DNA from: SG8-30 sp037443885
Lineage (GTDB): Bacteria > Pseudomonadota > Gammaproteobacteria > Steroidobacterales > Steroidobacteraceae
Assembly: GCA_037443885.1 (NCBI GenBank)
Contig: JBBINN010000006.1
Coordinates: forward strand, 1-33,648
Direction: 5' to 3'
Length of the DNA: 33,648 nucleotides
A program made the translations under genes and the position numbers. The notes under the pieces were generated by a model. The model was not told the origin of the DNA and did no database searches. It saw only the letters and a list, made by a program, of their open reading frames with translations. Positions 16,691-24,840 of this stretch are shown here, piece after piece (positions within the stretch are counted from its first letter, which is position 1; the number at the start of each line of letters is the position of its first letter).

Positions 16691-16792
16691 TGCGCCGTCC
16701 GGGCTGCCCATTTTGGGCGACCGAGGCAGAGCCGGGTGATTGCGGGCAGGTAAATTGACGGGTTTCGCGTCGGCCGACGGGGAGAGATTTCG

Positions 16793-17863
16793 ATGCCGCC
16801 TATTCCGACGAAGCTGCGCCGCCACTGGCTTGCGGCAGCCGCCAGCACGGCCGTGCTGGCCGGCGGCTGCTCGAGCGAAGCCCCGCCGGTTGCTGCAGAC
16901 GATGTCGCGAGACCCGCCGAGATCCTGGAAGTCGGCGTTTCCGGAGCAGGGTCCGGGCTGCGCTTTCCAGGCCGCGTCCGGGCGGCTCAGCGGGCGGAGC
17001 TCACCTTCAGCGTGCCCGGCAAGCTCGTCGAGCTGCCGGTCCGGGAAGGCCAGCAGGTGGCGGCCGGCGCGCTCATCGCGCGCCTCGACCCGGCCAGCTA
17101 CCAGACGCGCCTCGCCTCGGCACAGGCGGAGTTCGACAAGGCGAAGAGCGACTACGAGCGCGTGAGGACCATCTGGGAGCGCTCCCAGGCCGTCGCGCAG
17201 GTCGACGTGGACCAGAAGCGCACGGCGATGGAGGTCGCTCGCTCGACCCTCGCCGCGGCTCGCAAGGACGTGGCCGACACGCGGCTGACGGCGCCCTTCG
17301 CCGGCGTCGTGGCGCGCCGCCACGTCGAGAACTTCCAGAACGTGCAGGCGAAGGAGCCGATCGTCAGCCTGCAGGACGCGGCGCAGCTCGAGGTGGTGAT
17401 CCACGTCCCCGAGCGCGTGGTGCGCGGCGAGCCGAGGCGGGCCGAGGGGTACGCGACCTTCGAGGACGTGCCGGACCGCCGCTTCCCGGTGAAGCTGAAG
17501 TCGATCGCCACGGAGGCCGACCCGCAGACGCAGACCTACGAAGTGGTCCTCGGCCTCGCCGTGCCCTCCGGGGTGACGGTGCTGCCGGGGATGTCCGCGA
17601 CCGTCGTCCCGCAGGAGGCGACCGGGCCGGGCGTGGATGCCGTCGTGCGAGTGCCCGTCGAGGCGGTGTTCGCCGATGCCGAGGGCGTGCCGCAGGTCTG
17701 GGTCGTGGATGCCGAGAGCTCGCGCGTCGTGGCCCGGTCGGTCGAGACCGGCGCGCTGGAAGGCGGCGAAGTGGTGGTGATCCGGGGACTGACCGCGGGC
17801 GAGCGCATCGTGACTGCCGGCGTCCATCACCTGCGCGCCGGCATGCGCGTTCGCCCGCTCTGA
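16793..17863 (+). CDS. RND efflux periplasmic adaptor (membrane fusion) lipoprotein
   Basis: 356 residues. The N-terminal signal ends in a lipobox (VLAGGC, C26), so the protein is probably lipid-anchored in the periplasm. Domains follow the HlyD/AcrA order: a lipoyl-like half (GKLVELPVREGQQVAAGALIARLDPASYQ), a coiled-coil hairpin (about 100-150, FDKAKSDYERVRTIWERSQAVAQVDVDQKR), the returning lipoyl half (ADTRLTAPFAGVVARR), a beta barrel, and a membrane-proximal domain ending GERIVTAGVHHLRAGMRVRPL. It links the inner-membrane pump encoded next (15 bases downstream) to an outer-membrane channel, which is not encoded nearby. GGGGAGAG precedes the ATG. The substrate is not predictable. Confidence 0.92.
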   Translation: MPPIPTKLRRHWLAAAASTAVLAGGCSSEAPPVAADDVARPAEILEVGVSGAGSGLRFPGRVRAAQRAELTFSVPGKLVELPVREGQQVAAGALIARLDPASYQTRLASAQAEFDKAKSDYERVRTIWERSQAVAQVDVDQKRTAMEVARSTLAAARKDVADTRLTAPFAGVVARRHVENFQNVQAKEPIVSLQDAAQLEVVIHVPERVVRGEPRRAEGYATFEDVPDRRFPVKLKSIATEADPQTQTYEVVLGLAVPSGVTVLPGMSATVVPQEATGPGVDAVVRVPVEAVFADAEGVPQVWVVDAESSRVVARSVETGALEGGEVVVIRGLTAGERIVTAGVHHLRAGMRVRPL

Positions 17864-17878
17864 CCTGCGAGGCGGCCC

Positions 17879-20800
17879 GTGAATCTCGCCGAGCTGACGC
17901 TGCGCAAGCCCACGATCGCGTGGGTGAGCTGCCTCCTGCTGCTGGTGGGCGGCTACATCGCCTACCAGGGACTCGGGCGCTTCGAGGATCCCGAGTTCGT
18001 GATCCGGCAGGCGGTCATCACGACGCCCTACCCGGGTGCCCTGCCGACGCAGGTCGCCGAGGAGGTCACGGACGTGATCGAGGGCGCCGTGCAGCAGCTG
18101 CAGGAGCTGAAGGAGGTCACCTCCGTCTCCCGCATGGGCAGCTCGACCGTCAAGGTCGAGGTGGACATGCGCTTCGCGCGCACGCGTGACGAGCTGGAGC
18201 AGGTCTGGGACAAGCTCAGGCGCAAGATCGCCGATGCGCAGCGCGGGCTGCCGCCGGGCGCGGGGCCGTCGATCGTCAACGACGACTTCGGCGACGTCTA
18301 TGCGCTGTTCTTCGCCATCACCGGCGAGGGCTACAGCCTGCGGCAGATCCACGACTACGTGGACGGCCTGCAGCGCGAGCTGCTGCTGGTTCCCGGTGTC
18401 GCCAGGGTCGCGACGCTCGGCGGGCCGCGCGAGGCGATCTTCGTCGACATTTCCTCGGCCCGGGCCGCGCAGCTCGGCATCCCGCTCGAGCGCATCCACG
18501 CGGCGCTGCGCGAGCAGAACGTCATCACCCCGGCCGGAAACGCGCTGGCCGGGTCGCTGCGCATCGAGGTGAGCCCCACCGGCCAGCCCGCCTCCGTCGA
18601 GGCTGTCGCAGGCCTCGCGCTCGCGTCGGCATCCGGCGACCGCGTCATCTTCCTCCGGGACGTGGCCGACGTGAGTCGTGGCTACGTCGAGCCGCCGCAG
18701 GCGCTGATGCGCTTCGACGGCCAGCCGGCTATCGGGCTCGGCGTCTCGAACGTCTCGGGCGGGAACGTCGTCGCGATGGGCGACGCGGTCCGCGCCCGGC
18801 TTGCGGAGCTCGAGGCCCAGCGGCCGGTCGGCATGGAGCTCAACGTCGTTTCCTACCAGTCCGACTCGGTGCGCGCCGCGGTGGACGGCTTCGTCGTCAA
18901 CCTCGTGGCCGCGGTGGTCATCGTGGTCCTCGTGCTGGTGGTATTCATGGGCCTGCGCAGCGGCCTGATCGTGGGCGCGGTCCTGCTGCTCACGGTGGCC
19001 GGCACGCTGGTGGCGATGCTGCTCGACGACATCGCGATGCAGCGCATCTCGCTCGGCGCGCTGATCATCGCGCTGGGCATGCTGGTGGACAACGCAATCG
19101 TGGTCACCGACGGCATCCTCGTGCGCATGCAGCGCGGCGAGGATGCCGCGCGCGCGGCGGTCGAGGTGGTGGAGGCCACGAAGTGGCCGCTACTCGGCGG
19201 CACGGCCGTGGGCATCCTCGCCTTCAGCGCGATCGGGCTGTCGCCCACGGACATGGGCGAGTACGCCGGCTCGCTGTTCTGGGTGATCCTCTACTCGATG
19301 CTGCTCAGCTGGCTGTTCGCGGTGACGCTGACGCCGCTGTTCTGCGTACGGTTCCTCAAGGTCGCCGCGCAGACCGACGGCGAGCCGCAGGCCGGCGCGC
19401 TGATGACGCGCTACCGCGGCCTGCTCCGCGCCGTGCTGCGCCGGCGCGCGTTCACGGGCCTCGTGCTGCTCGCCCTCCTGGCGGGCGCCGTGGGCGGCTT
19501 CGGTTTCGTGCCGCCGGGCTTCATGCCGGAATCGGCGCGGCCGCAGTTCGTGGTGGACATGTCCCTCCCACAGGGCACGGACATCCGGGCGACGGCTGCC
19601 GAACTCGAGAAGGCGGAGGAGTACGTCCGCTCGCGTCCCGGCGTCACGCACGTCACCACCTTCGTCGGGCAGGGCGGGCTGAGGTTCATGCTGACCTACT
19701 CGCCCGAGGATCCGAACAGCGCCTACGGCCAGCTCCTCGTGGACGTCGAGGACGCGAAGCTGATCCCGGGGCTCGTCACCGAGCTGCAGGCCTCGCTCGA
19801 GGAGCGCCATCCGGGCGCCGAGGTCAAGGCCTGGAAGTTCATGCTCGGCCGCGGCGGCGGCAAGAAGATCGAGGCGGCCTTCCGTGGCCCGGATCCGCAG
19901 GTCCTGCGCCGTCTGGCCGACCAGGCGACCGCCATCATGGCAGCCGACCCCGGCGCGGTGGCGGTGAGGGACGACTGGCGGCAGAAGGTGCCGGTGCTGC
20001 GCCCTGCGCTCGACGACGTGGCCGCGCAGCGCGCCGGCGTGTCGCTGCCGCAGGTCAGCGATGCCCTGAATCGCGCCCTCACCGGCAGCCAGGTCGGCGT
20101 CTACCGCGAGGGCGACGACCTGATCCCCATCGTATCGCGCGCCCCGGCCGATGAGCGGTCATCGTCGACGCAGCTCGACAGCGTGCAGGTGTACAGCCCC
20201 ACGGCGCAGCGATACCTGCCGCTCGGGCAGCTCGTCAGGGGCGTCGAGGTCGAGTGGGTCGACGCGATGATCCGCCGCGTGGACCGCTTCCCGACCATCA
20301 AGGCCCAGGCGGATCCGCTGCCCGGCGCGCTGCCCGCGCCACTGCTCGACCGGCTGCGGCCGCAGATCGAGGCCATCGAGCTTCCGCCGGGCTATGCGCT
20401 CGAGTGGCACGGCGAGTACAAGGCCTCGCGGGAGGCGAACGAGGGTCTCGCCCAGTCGGCGCCCTACGGCTTCGCCGCGATGATCCTCGCGGTGGTGTTC
20501 ATGTTCAGTGCGCTGCGCCAGCCGCTCGTGATCTGGCTCACCGCGCCGCTCGCCATCGTCGGCGTGACCGCGGGCCTGCTGCTCTTCCAGGCGCCCTTCG
20601 AGTTCATGGCGATCCTGGGCTTCCTGAGCCTGATCGGCATGCTGGTCAAGAACTCGATCGTGCTGGTGGACCAGGCGGATGCGGAGATCCGGGACGGCAA
20701 GCCCGGGCTGCAGGCGGTGATCGACGCCGCCGTCAGCCGCGCGAGGCCCGTGTTCCTGGGCGCCCTGACCACGATCCTGGGTGTGGCACCGCTCCTGATG

Positions 20801-20929
20801 GACCCGTTCTTCAAGAGCATGGCGGTGACCATCATGTTCGGCCTCGCCTTCGCGACGCTGCTGACGCTGGTCGTGGTGCCGCTGCTGTACGCGGCGGTGT
20901 TCCGCCTGCGCGAGTCGCCGGCCGGCTGA
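17879..20929 (+). CDS. RND (HAE1-type) efflux pump permease
   Basis: 1016 residues from a GTG start preceded by GAGGCGG. Typical 12-helix RND architecture with two large periplasmic loops: TM1 at LRKPTIAWVSCLLLLVGGYIAYQGLG; TM2-6 between about 335 and 480; TM7 near 525 (GLVLLALLAGAVGGFGFVPPGFMP); TM8-12 from about 860. It uses proton antiport to export hydrophobic compounds through its adaptor. In TM4 the proton-relay pair is D404-N405 (GMLVDNAIVVTDG), where AcrB has Asp-Asp; the TM10 lysine is kept (GMLVKNSIVLVDQ). This variant is found in other HAE1 subfamilies. The gene forms a two-gene unit with the adaptor; no outer-membrane factor gene is present, so TolC-like partners must be elsewhere. 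Confidence 0.94.
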   Translation: MNLAELTLRKPTIAWVSCLLLLVGGYIAYQGLGRFEDPEFVIRQAVITTPYPGALPTQVAEEVTDVIEGAVQQLQELKEVTSVSRMGSSTVKVEVDMRFARTRDELEQVWDKLRRKIADAQRGLPPGAGPSIVNDDFGDVYALFFAITGEGYSLRQIHDYVDGLQRELLLVPGVARVATLGGPREAIFVDISSARAAQLGIPLERIHAALREQNVITPAGNALAGSLRIEVSPTGQPASVEAVAGLALASASGDRVIFLRDVADVSRGYVEPPQALMRFDGQPAIGLGVSNVSGGNVVAMGDAVRARLAELEAQRPVGMELNVVSYQSDSVRAAVDGFVVNLVAAVVIVVLVLVVFMGLRSGLIVGAVLLLTVAGTLVAMLLDDIAMQRISLGALIIALGMLVDNAIVVTDGILVRMQRGEDAARAAVEVVEATKWPLLGGTAVGILAFSAIGLSPTDMGEYAGSLFWVILYSMLLSWLFAVTLTPLFCVRFLKVAAQTDGEPQAGALMTRYRGLLRAVLRRRAFTGLVLLALLAGAVGGFGFVPPGFMPESARPQFVVDMSLPQGTDIRATAAELEKAEEYVRSRPGVTHVTTFVGQGGLRFMLTYSPEDPNSAYGQLLVDVEDAKLIPGLVTELQASLEERHPGAEVKAWKFMLGRGGGKKIEAAFRGPDPQVLRRLADQATAIMAADPGAVAVRDDWRQKVPVLRPALDDVAAQRAGVSLPQVSDALNRALTGSQVGVYREGDDLIPIVSRAPADERSSSTQLDSVQVYSPTAQRYLPLGQLVRGVEVEWVDAMIRRVDRFPTIKAQADPLPGALPAPLLDRLRPQIEAIELPPGYALEWHGEYKASREANEGLAQSAPYGFAAMILAVVFMFSALRQPLVIWLTAPLAIVGVTAGLLLFQAPFEFMAILGFLSLIGMLVKNSIVLVDQADAEIRDGKPGLQAVIDAAVSRARPVFLGALTTILGVAPLLMDPFFKSMAVTIMFGLAFATLLTLVVVPLLYAAVFRLRESPAG

Positions 20930-20944
20930 AGGGCCGGCGGCCGG

Positions 20945-20960
20945 CTCCGATGCGTCGGAG
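20945..20960. terminator. Hairpin between convergent genes, possible bidirectional terminator
   Basis: CTCCGA-TGCG-TCGGAG is a perfect six-base stem with a four-base loop, between the RND pump stop (20929) and the convergent winged-helix gene stop (20963). A GC-rich repeat (GCCGGCCGGC / GGGCCGGCGGCCGGC) just before it could also fold. There is no T-run, so termination is only suggested by position. Confidence 0.4.
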
Positions 20961-20962
20961 GC

Positions 20963-21454
20963 TCAGGTCCGCCGCGTAGCGTCGCCTGGTGCGTGCGGAG
21001 CGAGCAGCGGCAGGATGCGGTTCGCCGCGTCGTAGAAGCGCTCGAGCGCCTCGAGGTCGAAATCGGCGAAGTCCTGGCGCGTCTTCGAGGTCACCAGCAG
21101 CTTGTCCCTGCCGATCTTCTGGATCCAGCCCTTCTCGACGAGCCACGCGATCTTGCGCCGGACCGTTTCCCGGGGGATGCCGGTCGAGGCACTGACCGAC
21201 ATCGCGTTGCAGGGACGGAGAAAATCCTTGTGGGCGCCCTTGGTGACCAGCGCGTGCAGGCTTTCGTCAGAGCGCGCGGCAACCTCGTCGTAGAAGCGAC
21301 GCAGGTTGTAGTGGGCAATGACCCCGAGCACCACCGCCGCGGCCAGGTCGCCGCCAAAGACCTGGTTCACCCGGACGAGGTGCTCGGTCATGAACCGGCC
21401 GAGCAGGTAGGACACCTCCGTGTGACTCTCGCGCAGCCGCTGTATGTCGAGCAT
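20963..21454 (-). CDS. Winged-helix DNA-binding protein of unknown role
   Basis: 163 residues. The N-terminal half is helical (RLRESHTEVSYLLGRFMTEHLVRVNQVFGGDLAAAVVLGVIAHYNLRRFYDEV). The centre carries a helix-turn-helix: NAMSVSASTGIPRETVRRKIAWLVEKGWIQKIGRDKLLVTSK, in which IPRETVRRKI is the likely recognition helix and the following beta turn the wing. A C-terminal helix (FDLEALERFYDAANRILPLL) could be for dimerisation. No ligand-binding domain is visible. The ATG at 21454 has GGGGA eight bases upstream. It is convergent with the RND pump and follows a GNAT gene. I do not recognise a named family; regulation of neighbours is a guess. Confidence 0.8.
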   Translation of the reverse strand: MLDIQRLRESHTEVSYLLGRFMTEHLVRVNQVFGGDLAAAVVLGVIAHYNLRRFYDEVAARSDESLHALVTKGAHKDFLRPCNAMSVSASTGIPRETVRRKIAWLVEKGWIQKIGRDKLLVTSKTRQDFADFDLEALERFYDAANRILPLLAPHAPGDATRRT

Positions 21455-21526
21455 GTTTCATTCCCCACGCGGTGCCGGCCAGGCGGTCGCGTCAGTGCAT
21501 TTCGTCTTCCCTCGGGCGTCGCGAGG

Positions 21527-21958
21527 TCAGCTCACGTTGGCGCGCTCGTAGCGGACCTCGCCCTTGCCCGTGTCGCCCACGCAGCGCCAGCCACGGGCCT
21601 CGTAGAAGCTGCGTGCCTTCGTGTCCGTGCCCGTCGTGAGCCACAGTACCGGCACCGGCTGCGTGGCGAACCACTCGATCATGGTCGCGTGCAGCGCCGA
21701 GCCGATGCCCTGGCCCTGCGCGTCGGGCCGCACGAACAGGGCCCAGACGCTGCCGGTCTCCGCGAGCCCGATCGCGAAGCCCAGGATGACGCCCTCATGC
21801 TCGACGACCCAGCCGCGGCCAGTCTCCTCGATCGACGCGCGCAGCTCCTCGTCAAGGATCCTGCCCGGCGTCAGCGTGTTCTCGGTGACCGCATACCGGA
21901 CTTCCCAGAGACCGGGCATGTCGTCGACGACGGCCTGTCGAAGCCTCACTCCGTCCAT
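21527..21958 (-). CDS. GNAT-family N-acetyltransferase
   Basis: 143 residues with the GNAT fold from strand one (VRLRQAVVDDMPGLWEVRYAV) through the acetyl-CoA loop (VRPDAQGQGIGSALH, pattern Q-x-x-G-x-G) to the C-terminal YEARGWRC strand-helix. The acceptor is unknown; small molecules, peptides or antibiotics are all possible for such short GNATs. The ATG at 21958 is chosen because the GNAT fold begins immediately after it; the open frame extends upstream but overlaps the PH-domain gene. Eleven bases separate it from that gene's stop, so the two may be co-transcribed. Confidence 0.85.
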   Translation of the reverse strand: MDGVRLRQAVVDDMPGLWEVRYAVTENTLTPGRILDEELRASIEETGRGWVVEHEGVILGFAIGLAETGSVWALFVRPDAQGQGIGSALHATMIEWFATQPVPVLWLTTGTDTKARSFYEARGWRCVGDTGKGEVRYERANVS

Positions 21959-21969
21959 GACCGCCGAGT

Positions 21970-22392
21970 TCAGGCGCCGCCGCGGGCCCGCTCGACCCGC
22001 GCGAGCAGCCCGGCGATGAAGCGCTCGCGCTCCTTTGGCGACACCAGCTGGAACCGGCCTCGAAAGCTCACCTTCACGCGCCGCAACGACATCGCCGGCG
22101 CCGCCCACAGGGCGCCACTTGGCGCGACGCCGGTGATGTCGGCGTAGGCGATGCGCTGACGCGCCACACCGAACTGGATCAGCAGGTGTTCGTCCGCGAG
22201 CGTATAGCGGCACGGCAAGCCGACAAGGAAGGTGAGCAGCACCATGAAGCCCGCGAGGCCGAAAGAGAACCAGGCCTCGGCCGGGCTCGTCTCCAGTGCC
22301 GCGAAGCCGCCTGCCAGCGCGGCGGCGAGTCCGCCGGCGGCGGCCAGCGCGATCCAGGCGTCGACACTGGTCGGGAATGTCTCTTCATTCAT
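21970..22392 (-). CDS. Small membrane protein with bacterial PH domain
   Basis: 140 residues. Two hydrophobic segments (about 12-33, WIALAAAGGLAAALAGGFAAL; about 41-60, FSFGLAGFMVLLTFLVGLP) are followed by a small PH-like domain (about 62-135): RYTLADEHLLIQFGVARQRIAYADITGV, later MSLRRVKVSFRGR and QLVSPKERERFIAGLLARV. This matches the short bacterial PH family whose members often end with a FxxSPKxxxxF stretch. The role of the family is not known; it is probably an inner-membrane accessory protein. ATG at 22392 is the only sensible start. Confidence 0.75.
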   Translation of the reverse strand: MNEETFPTSVDAWIALAAAGGLAAALAGGFAALETSPAEAWFSFGLAGFMVLLTFLVGLPCRYTLADEHLLIQFGVARQRIAYADITGVAPSGALWAAPAMSLRRVKVSFRGRFQLVSPKERERFIAGLLARVERARGGA

Positions 22393-22477
22393 CGTGGCCT
22401 GGTGCCTCTATGCCGCTCACGGTCGCAGATCCGGCGTAATGATGCCTGACCGTGAGGATGCCGCCCATGGCTGCTCG

Positions 22478-22837
22478 CTACTCGCGCGGCAGCGGCAGGC
22501 CCTGCTGGCGCAGGAAGCTGAGCTTGTCCCAGTAGCCGCGCTGGAACACGATCCTGCCGCCGAGCACGTGGAAGAAGCCACAGCCGCGCAGGCCCAGCGG
22601 GTCGCGCCACTCGAGGATCGCCCACTCGCCGTCCTCGAACAGGTTCTCGACGATGCAGACCATCTTCGCCGCAGCGAAGCCGCAGGCGAACATCCCGCGG
22701 ATCGCCTCCCGTCCTTCGACCGGCGACTCGGCGACCTGGTGGTTGACCGCGTCCTCGGCATAGAAGCCGGCGAGCGCGTCGGCGTCCGCGCGGTTGAAGG
22801 CCTCGACCCATCGCAGGACGAGTTCGCGCGGTCTCAT
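22478..22837 (-). CDS. SnoaL/NTF2-like protein
   Basis: 119 residues with the NTF2-like cone fold pattern: VLRWVEAFNRADADALAGFYAEDAVNHQV, then PVEGREAIRGMFACGF and WAILEWRDP...GCGFFHVLGGRIVFQRGYWDKLSFLRQQGLP, the last part being typical of SnoaL-like proteins. Members may be enzymes or ligand-binding proteins; no function can be assigned. The ATG at 22837 has AGGTG six bases upstream; a GTG at 22846 is possible. It lies downstream of the beta-lactamase gene on the same strand, 102 bases away. Confidence 0.78.
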   Translation of the reverse strand: MRPRELVLRWVEAFNRADADALAGFYAEDAVNHQVAESPVEGREAIRGMFACGFAAAKMVCIVENLFEDGEWAILEWRDPLGLRGCGFFHVLGGRIVFQRGYWDKLSFLRQQGLPLPRE

Positions 22838-22939
22838 GGCTGGCACCTGTTGTACGTGTCTTCGATGGGCCGATGTTCGTCAGGAGACCACGCGCCCGAG
22901 GTGGGGCATCGATGGCCAGCGCCGGAGGTCATCTTCGTT

Positions 22940-23737
22940 TCACTCCGACTGGAGCAGCCCCATCGACCGGAGGACGGCGCGCACGATCTGCTCCCTCCTG
23001 GGCAAATCCTCCAGGCGCCGCGGCGTATCCATGTTCAACGCAAAGAAGACGGCGCCCTCCTGCGTCTCGACCCACCCCACCCACCAGCCGTAGCTTCCTT
23101 CCCAGCCGGTCTTCGCGCGAAGTATCCAGCTGCGCCCGGCCTCGACGATCATGAGGTCCTTCACCAGGCGCTGGTGCTCCACCCGGAATGGCAGCTCGTT
23201 CCGATAGAGCTTCCTGAGGAAGGCAACCTGCTCGTGGGCCGAGATCCGGAGGTTCCCGTCGACCCAGTAGTTGACCTGTGCGGCCGAAGGGTCGGCATTG
23301 CCGTAGTTCGCGACCTCCAGGTAAGCACGTGCCCTGGCTTCACCGATCTGCCTGGCAAATCCCTCGTAAACCCACAGGGTCGAATTGCGCATCGCGGAAC
23401 GCAGGGTCTGGTCCTGGTTGTGGCCCGGAAAGTTCCGCGCCACGCCATCCCATTCGAATATCTGGAACTCGTCGACAACCGCTCCTGCATCCAGCGCGAA
23501 GAGGGTGTGAGGTATCTTGAACGTGGAGGCCGGTGAGTAGCGTCGGACGGCCCTGTCGCGATTGAAGACGAGCATCGTGGGTGGAGTCTGGCGCTCGTCG
23601 ACGACGACCAGCGTGCCGGTGGCGCCGAACTCGGCGAAGTACGCGCCCCACTCGGGCTTGTCGAGCGTGCCGTCATCGGCTGCCGCGACGCCGGAAATGA
23701 TGGACGCAAGCAGGATTGCCCAGAGCCTCGCCGTCAC
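22940..23737 (-). CDS. Class D beta-lactamase, OXA-2-like
   Basis: 265 residues of a periplasmic serine beta-lactamase. GTG at 23737 gives a clean signal peptide (TARLWAILLASIISGVAAADD) and the length expected for OXA-2 (275 residues, from memory); an ATG at 23803 would add 22 non-signal residues. Motifs: S71-T-F-K74 (nucleophile and carboxylated lysine), Y145-G-N147, W158, K209-T-G211. The S-x-V motif is S119-T-L121, where OXA-2 has Val. Long stretches, for example FLRKLYRNELPFRVEHQRLV and WILRAKTGWEG, match OXA-2 as I remember it, far more closely than OXA-48 or OXA-10. No integron attC, integrase or IS was seen beside it. The local GC is lower than in the flanks. The spectrum cannot be predicted. 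Confidence 0.95.
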   Translation of the reverse strand: MTARLWAILLASIISGVAAADDGTLDKPEWGAYFAEFGATGTLVVVDERQTPPTMLVFNRDRAVRRYSPASTFKIPHTLFALDAGAVVDEFQIFEWDGVARNFPGHNQDQTLRSAMRNSTLWVYEGFARQIGEARARAYLEVANYGNADPSAAQVNYWVDGNLRISAHEQVAFLRKLYRNELPFRVEHQRLVKDLMIVEAGRSWILRAKTGWEGSYGWWVGWVETQEGAVFFALNMDTPRRLEDLPRREQIVRAVLRSMGLLQSE

Positions 23738-23806
23738 GAGTCTGCTTCCCTCGCTGCCTGACGCCCGTCGGTCGAATCGATGCGGTCCAGTCGCAGCGTC
23801 CATGGG

Positions 23807-24739
23807 TCAACGGATCCGGTCCAGGAAGCGGAACACCTCGACGAAGATCTCCTCGAGCTGCGCGTCGGTGGGGCTGTGACCCGACTGCGGGTCGAACAGG
23901 ATCCGGTGTGCTACCGCGGAACGGCCCAACGTTTCCAGAAAGCGCTCGAAGGTGGCTGGCGGAATCTGGTCGTCCTGCCCGCCGTGCCAGAGGAAGAAGG
24001 CGGGGTCGTCGTCGCTGAAGTGGGCGTAAGGCGTGAACATCCGCAGCGTCTCGTTCCGGTCGAAGGGACTGCCGGGCGGAAACAGGTTCCGCGCCACCAT
24101 GCGGAATTGTTCGTCTTCGGAGCTGGCGAAGACATCTTCCACGATATCCAGGCGGTCCACCGGTCCCGCGATGTTGAGAATGCCCACGATCCGGATCCCC
24201 TGGTCCAGCGGGAACGGATAGTCGGGGTCCCCCTGGGAGAATCCGACCGTGCTGGAGATCTGTCCTCCGGCCGAGAACCCTCCCGTGACGACCTTGTCGA
24301 GACGCAGGCCATACTCGTCGGCGTGCCGACCCAGGTGATTCAACGCGAGGGTGAGGTCCTCGGTCGCCAGCGCTATCCCTTCCCGGATGCGGTAGTTCAC
24401 GTTCACGACGTTCATGCCTTTCCGGAGAAAGGGCCCGATGTAGCGTGCGTTGTTCGCCTTGTCCCCGAAGGAGAATCCGCCTCCATGGAGGAAAACGATG
24501 GTGAAGTTCCCGGGTCCGAGGCCTTGTGCATCCTTCGCCAGGTACAGGTCCATCCGCTGGCGGTCGTGCGGGCCGTAAGATTCGTCGGTCAGGACGCGGT
24601 AGCGGTCCTCGATGGCGCGCTCTCCGGGGCCCTCCGGTGACGACAGGGGCGCTGCGGGCGAAGCCACGGAACACGAAGCCGCGAAGAATGCGATCAGCAG
24701 GAAGGGGAGTCGGAATGCCGCGCGCTCAGCGTGTGCCAT
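23807..24739 (-). CDS. Secreted alpha/beta hydrolase (esterase, HSL-like), probable lipoprotein
   Basis: 310 residues. An N-terminal hydrophobic segment (LPFLLIAFFAASC) ends in a cysteine that may be lipidated, although the lipobox is imperfect. Catalytic features: oxyanion motif HGGG at 85-88, nucleophile S156 in GGFSAGG, acid D256 or D257 in WHGGQDDQIP, and H288 in QSGHSP. This is the carboxylesterase/hormone-sensitive-lipase-like branch. Substrate unknown. It is 69 bases upstream of the beta-lactamase gene on the same strand, so both may be co-transcribed, although the gap would allow a separate promoter. Base composition is lower in GC than the core genes. Confidence 0.85.
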   Translation of the reverse strand: MAHAERAAFRLPFLLIAFFAASCSVASPAAPLSSPEGPGERAIEDRYRVLTDESYGPHDRQRMDLYLAKDAQGLGPGNFTIVFLHGGGFSFGDKANNARYIGPFLRKGMNVVNVNYRIREGIALATEDLTLALNHLGRHADEYGLRLDKVVTGGFSAGGQISSTVGFSQGDPDYPFPLDQGIRIVGILNIAGPVDRLDIVEDVFASSEDEQFRMVARNLFPPGSPFDRNETLRMFTPYAHFSDDDPAFFLWHGGQDDQIPPATFERFLETLGRSAVAHRILFDPQSGHSPTDAQLEEIFVEVFRFLDRIR

Positions 24740-24840
24740 GGGCCTGACTCCCGGCGGTCTCTTCGTTCAGGCAGGTCACTGCGTGAATACCGGGCATCTC
24801 GGCTCCAGCGAAGGCCTGGGAAGCAATGCAGAGACTGCGC

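Noticed and set aside
10790..23737. AmpD/AmpE control of the OXA gene
   Set aside because: They are 11 kb apart, there is no ampR here, and class D enzymes are not usually under AmpR; shared presence is probably coincidence.
22850..24800. Integron cassette or insertion sequence around the OXA gene
   Set aside because: No integrase, transposase, attC-like site or terminal inverted repeat could be recognised.
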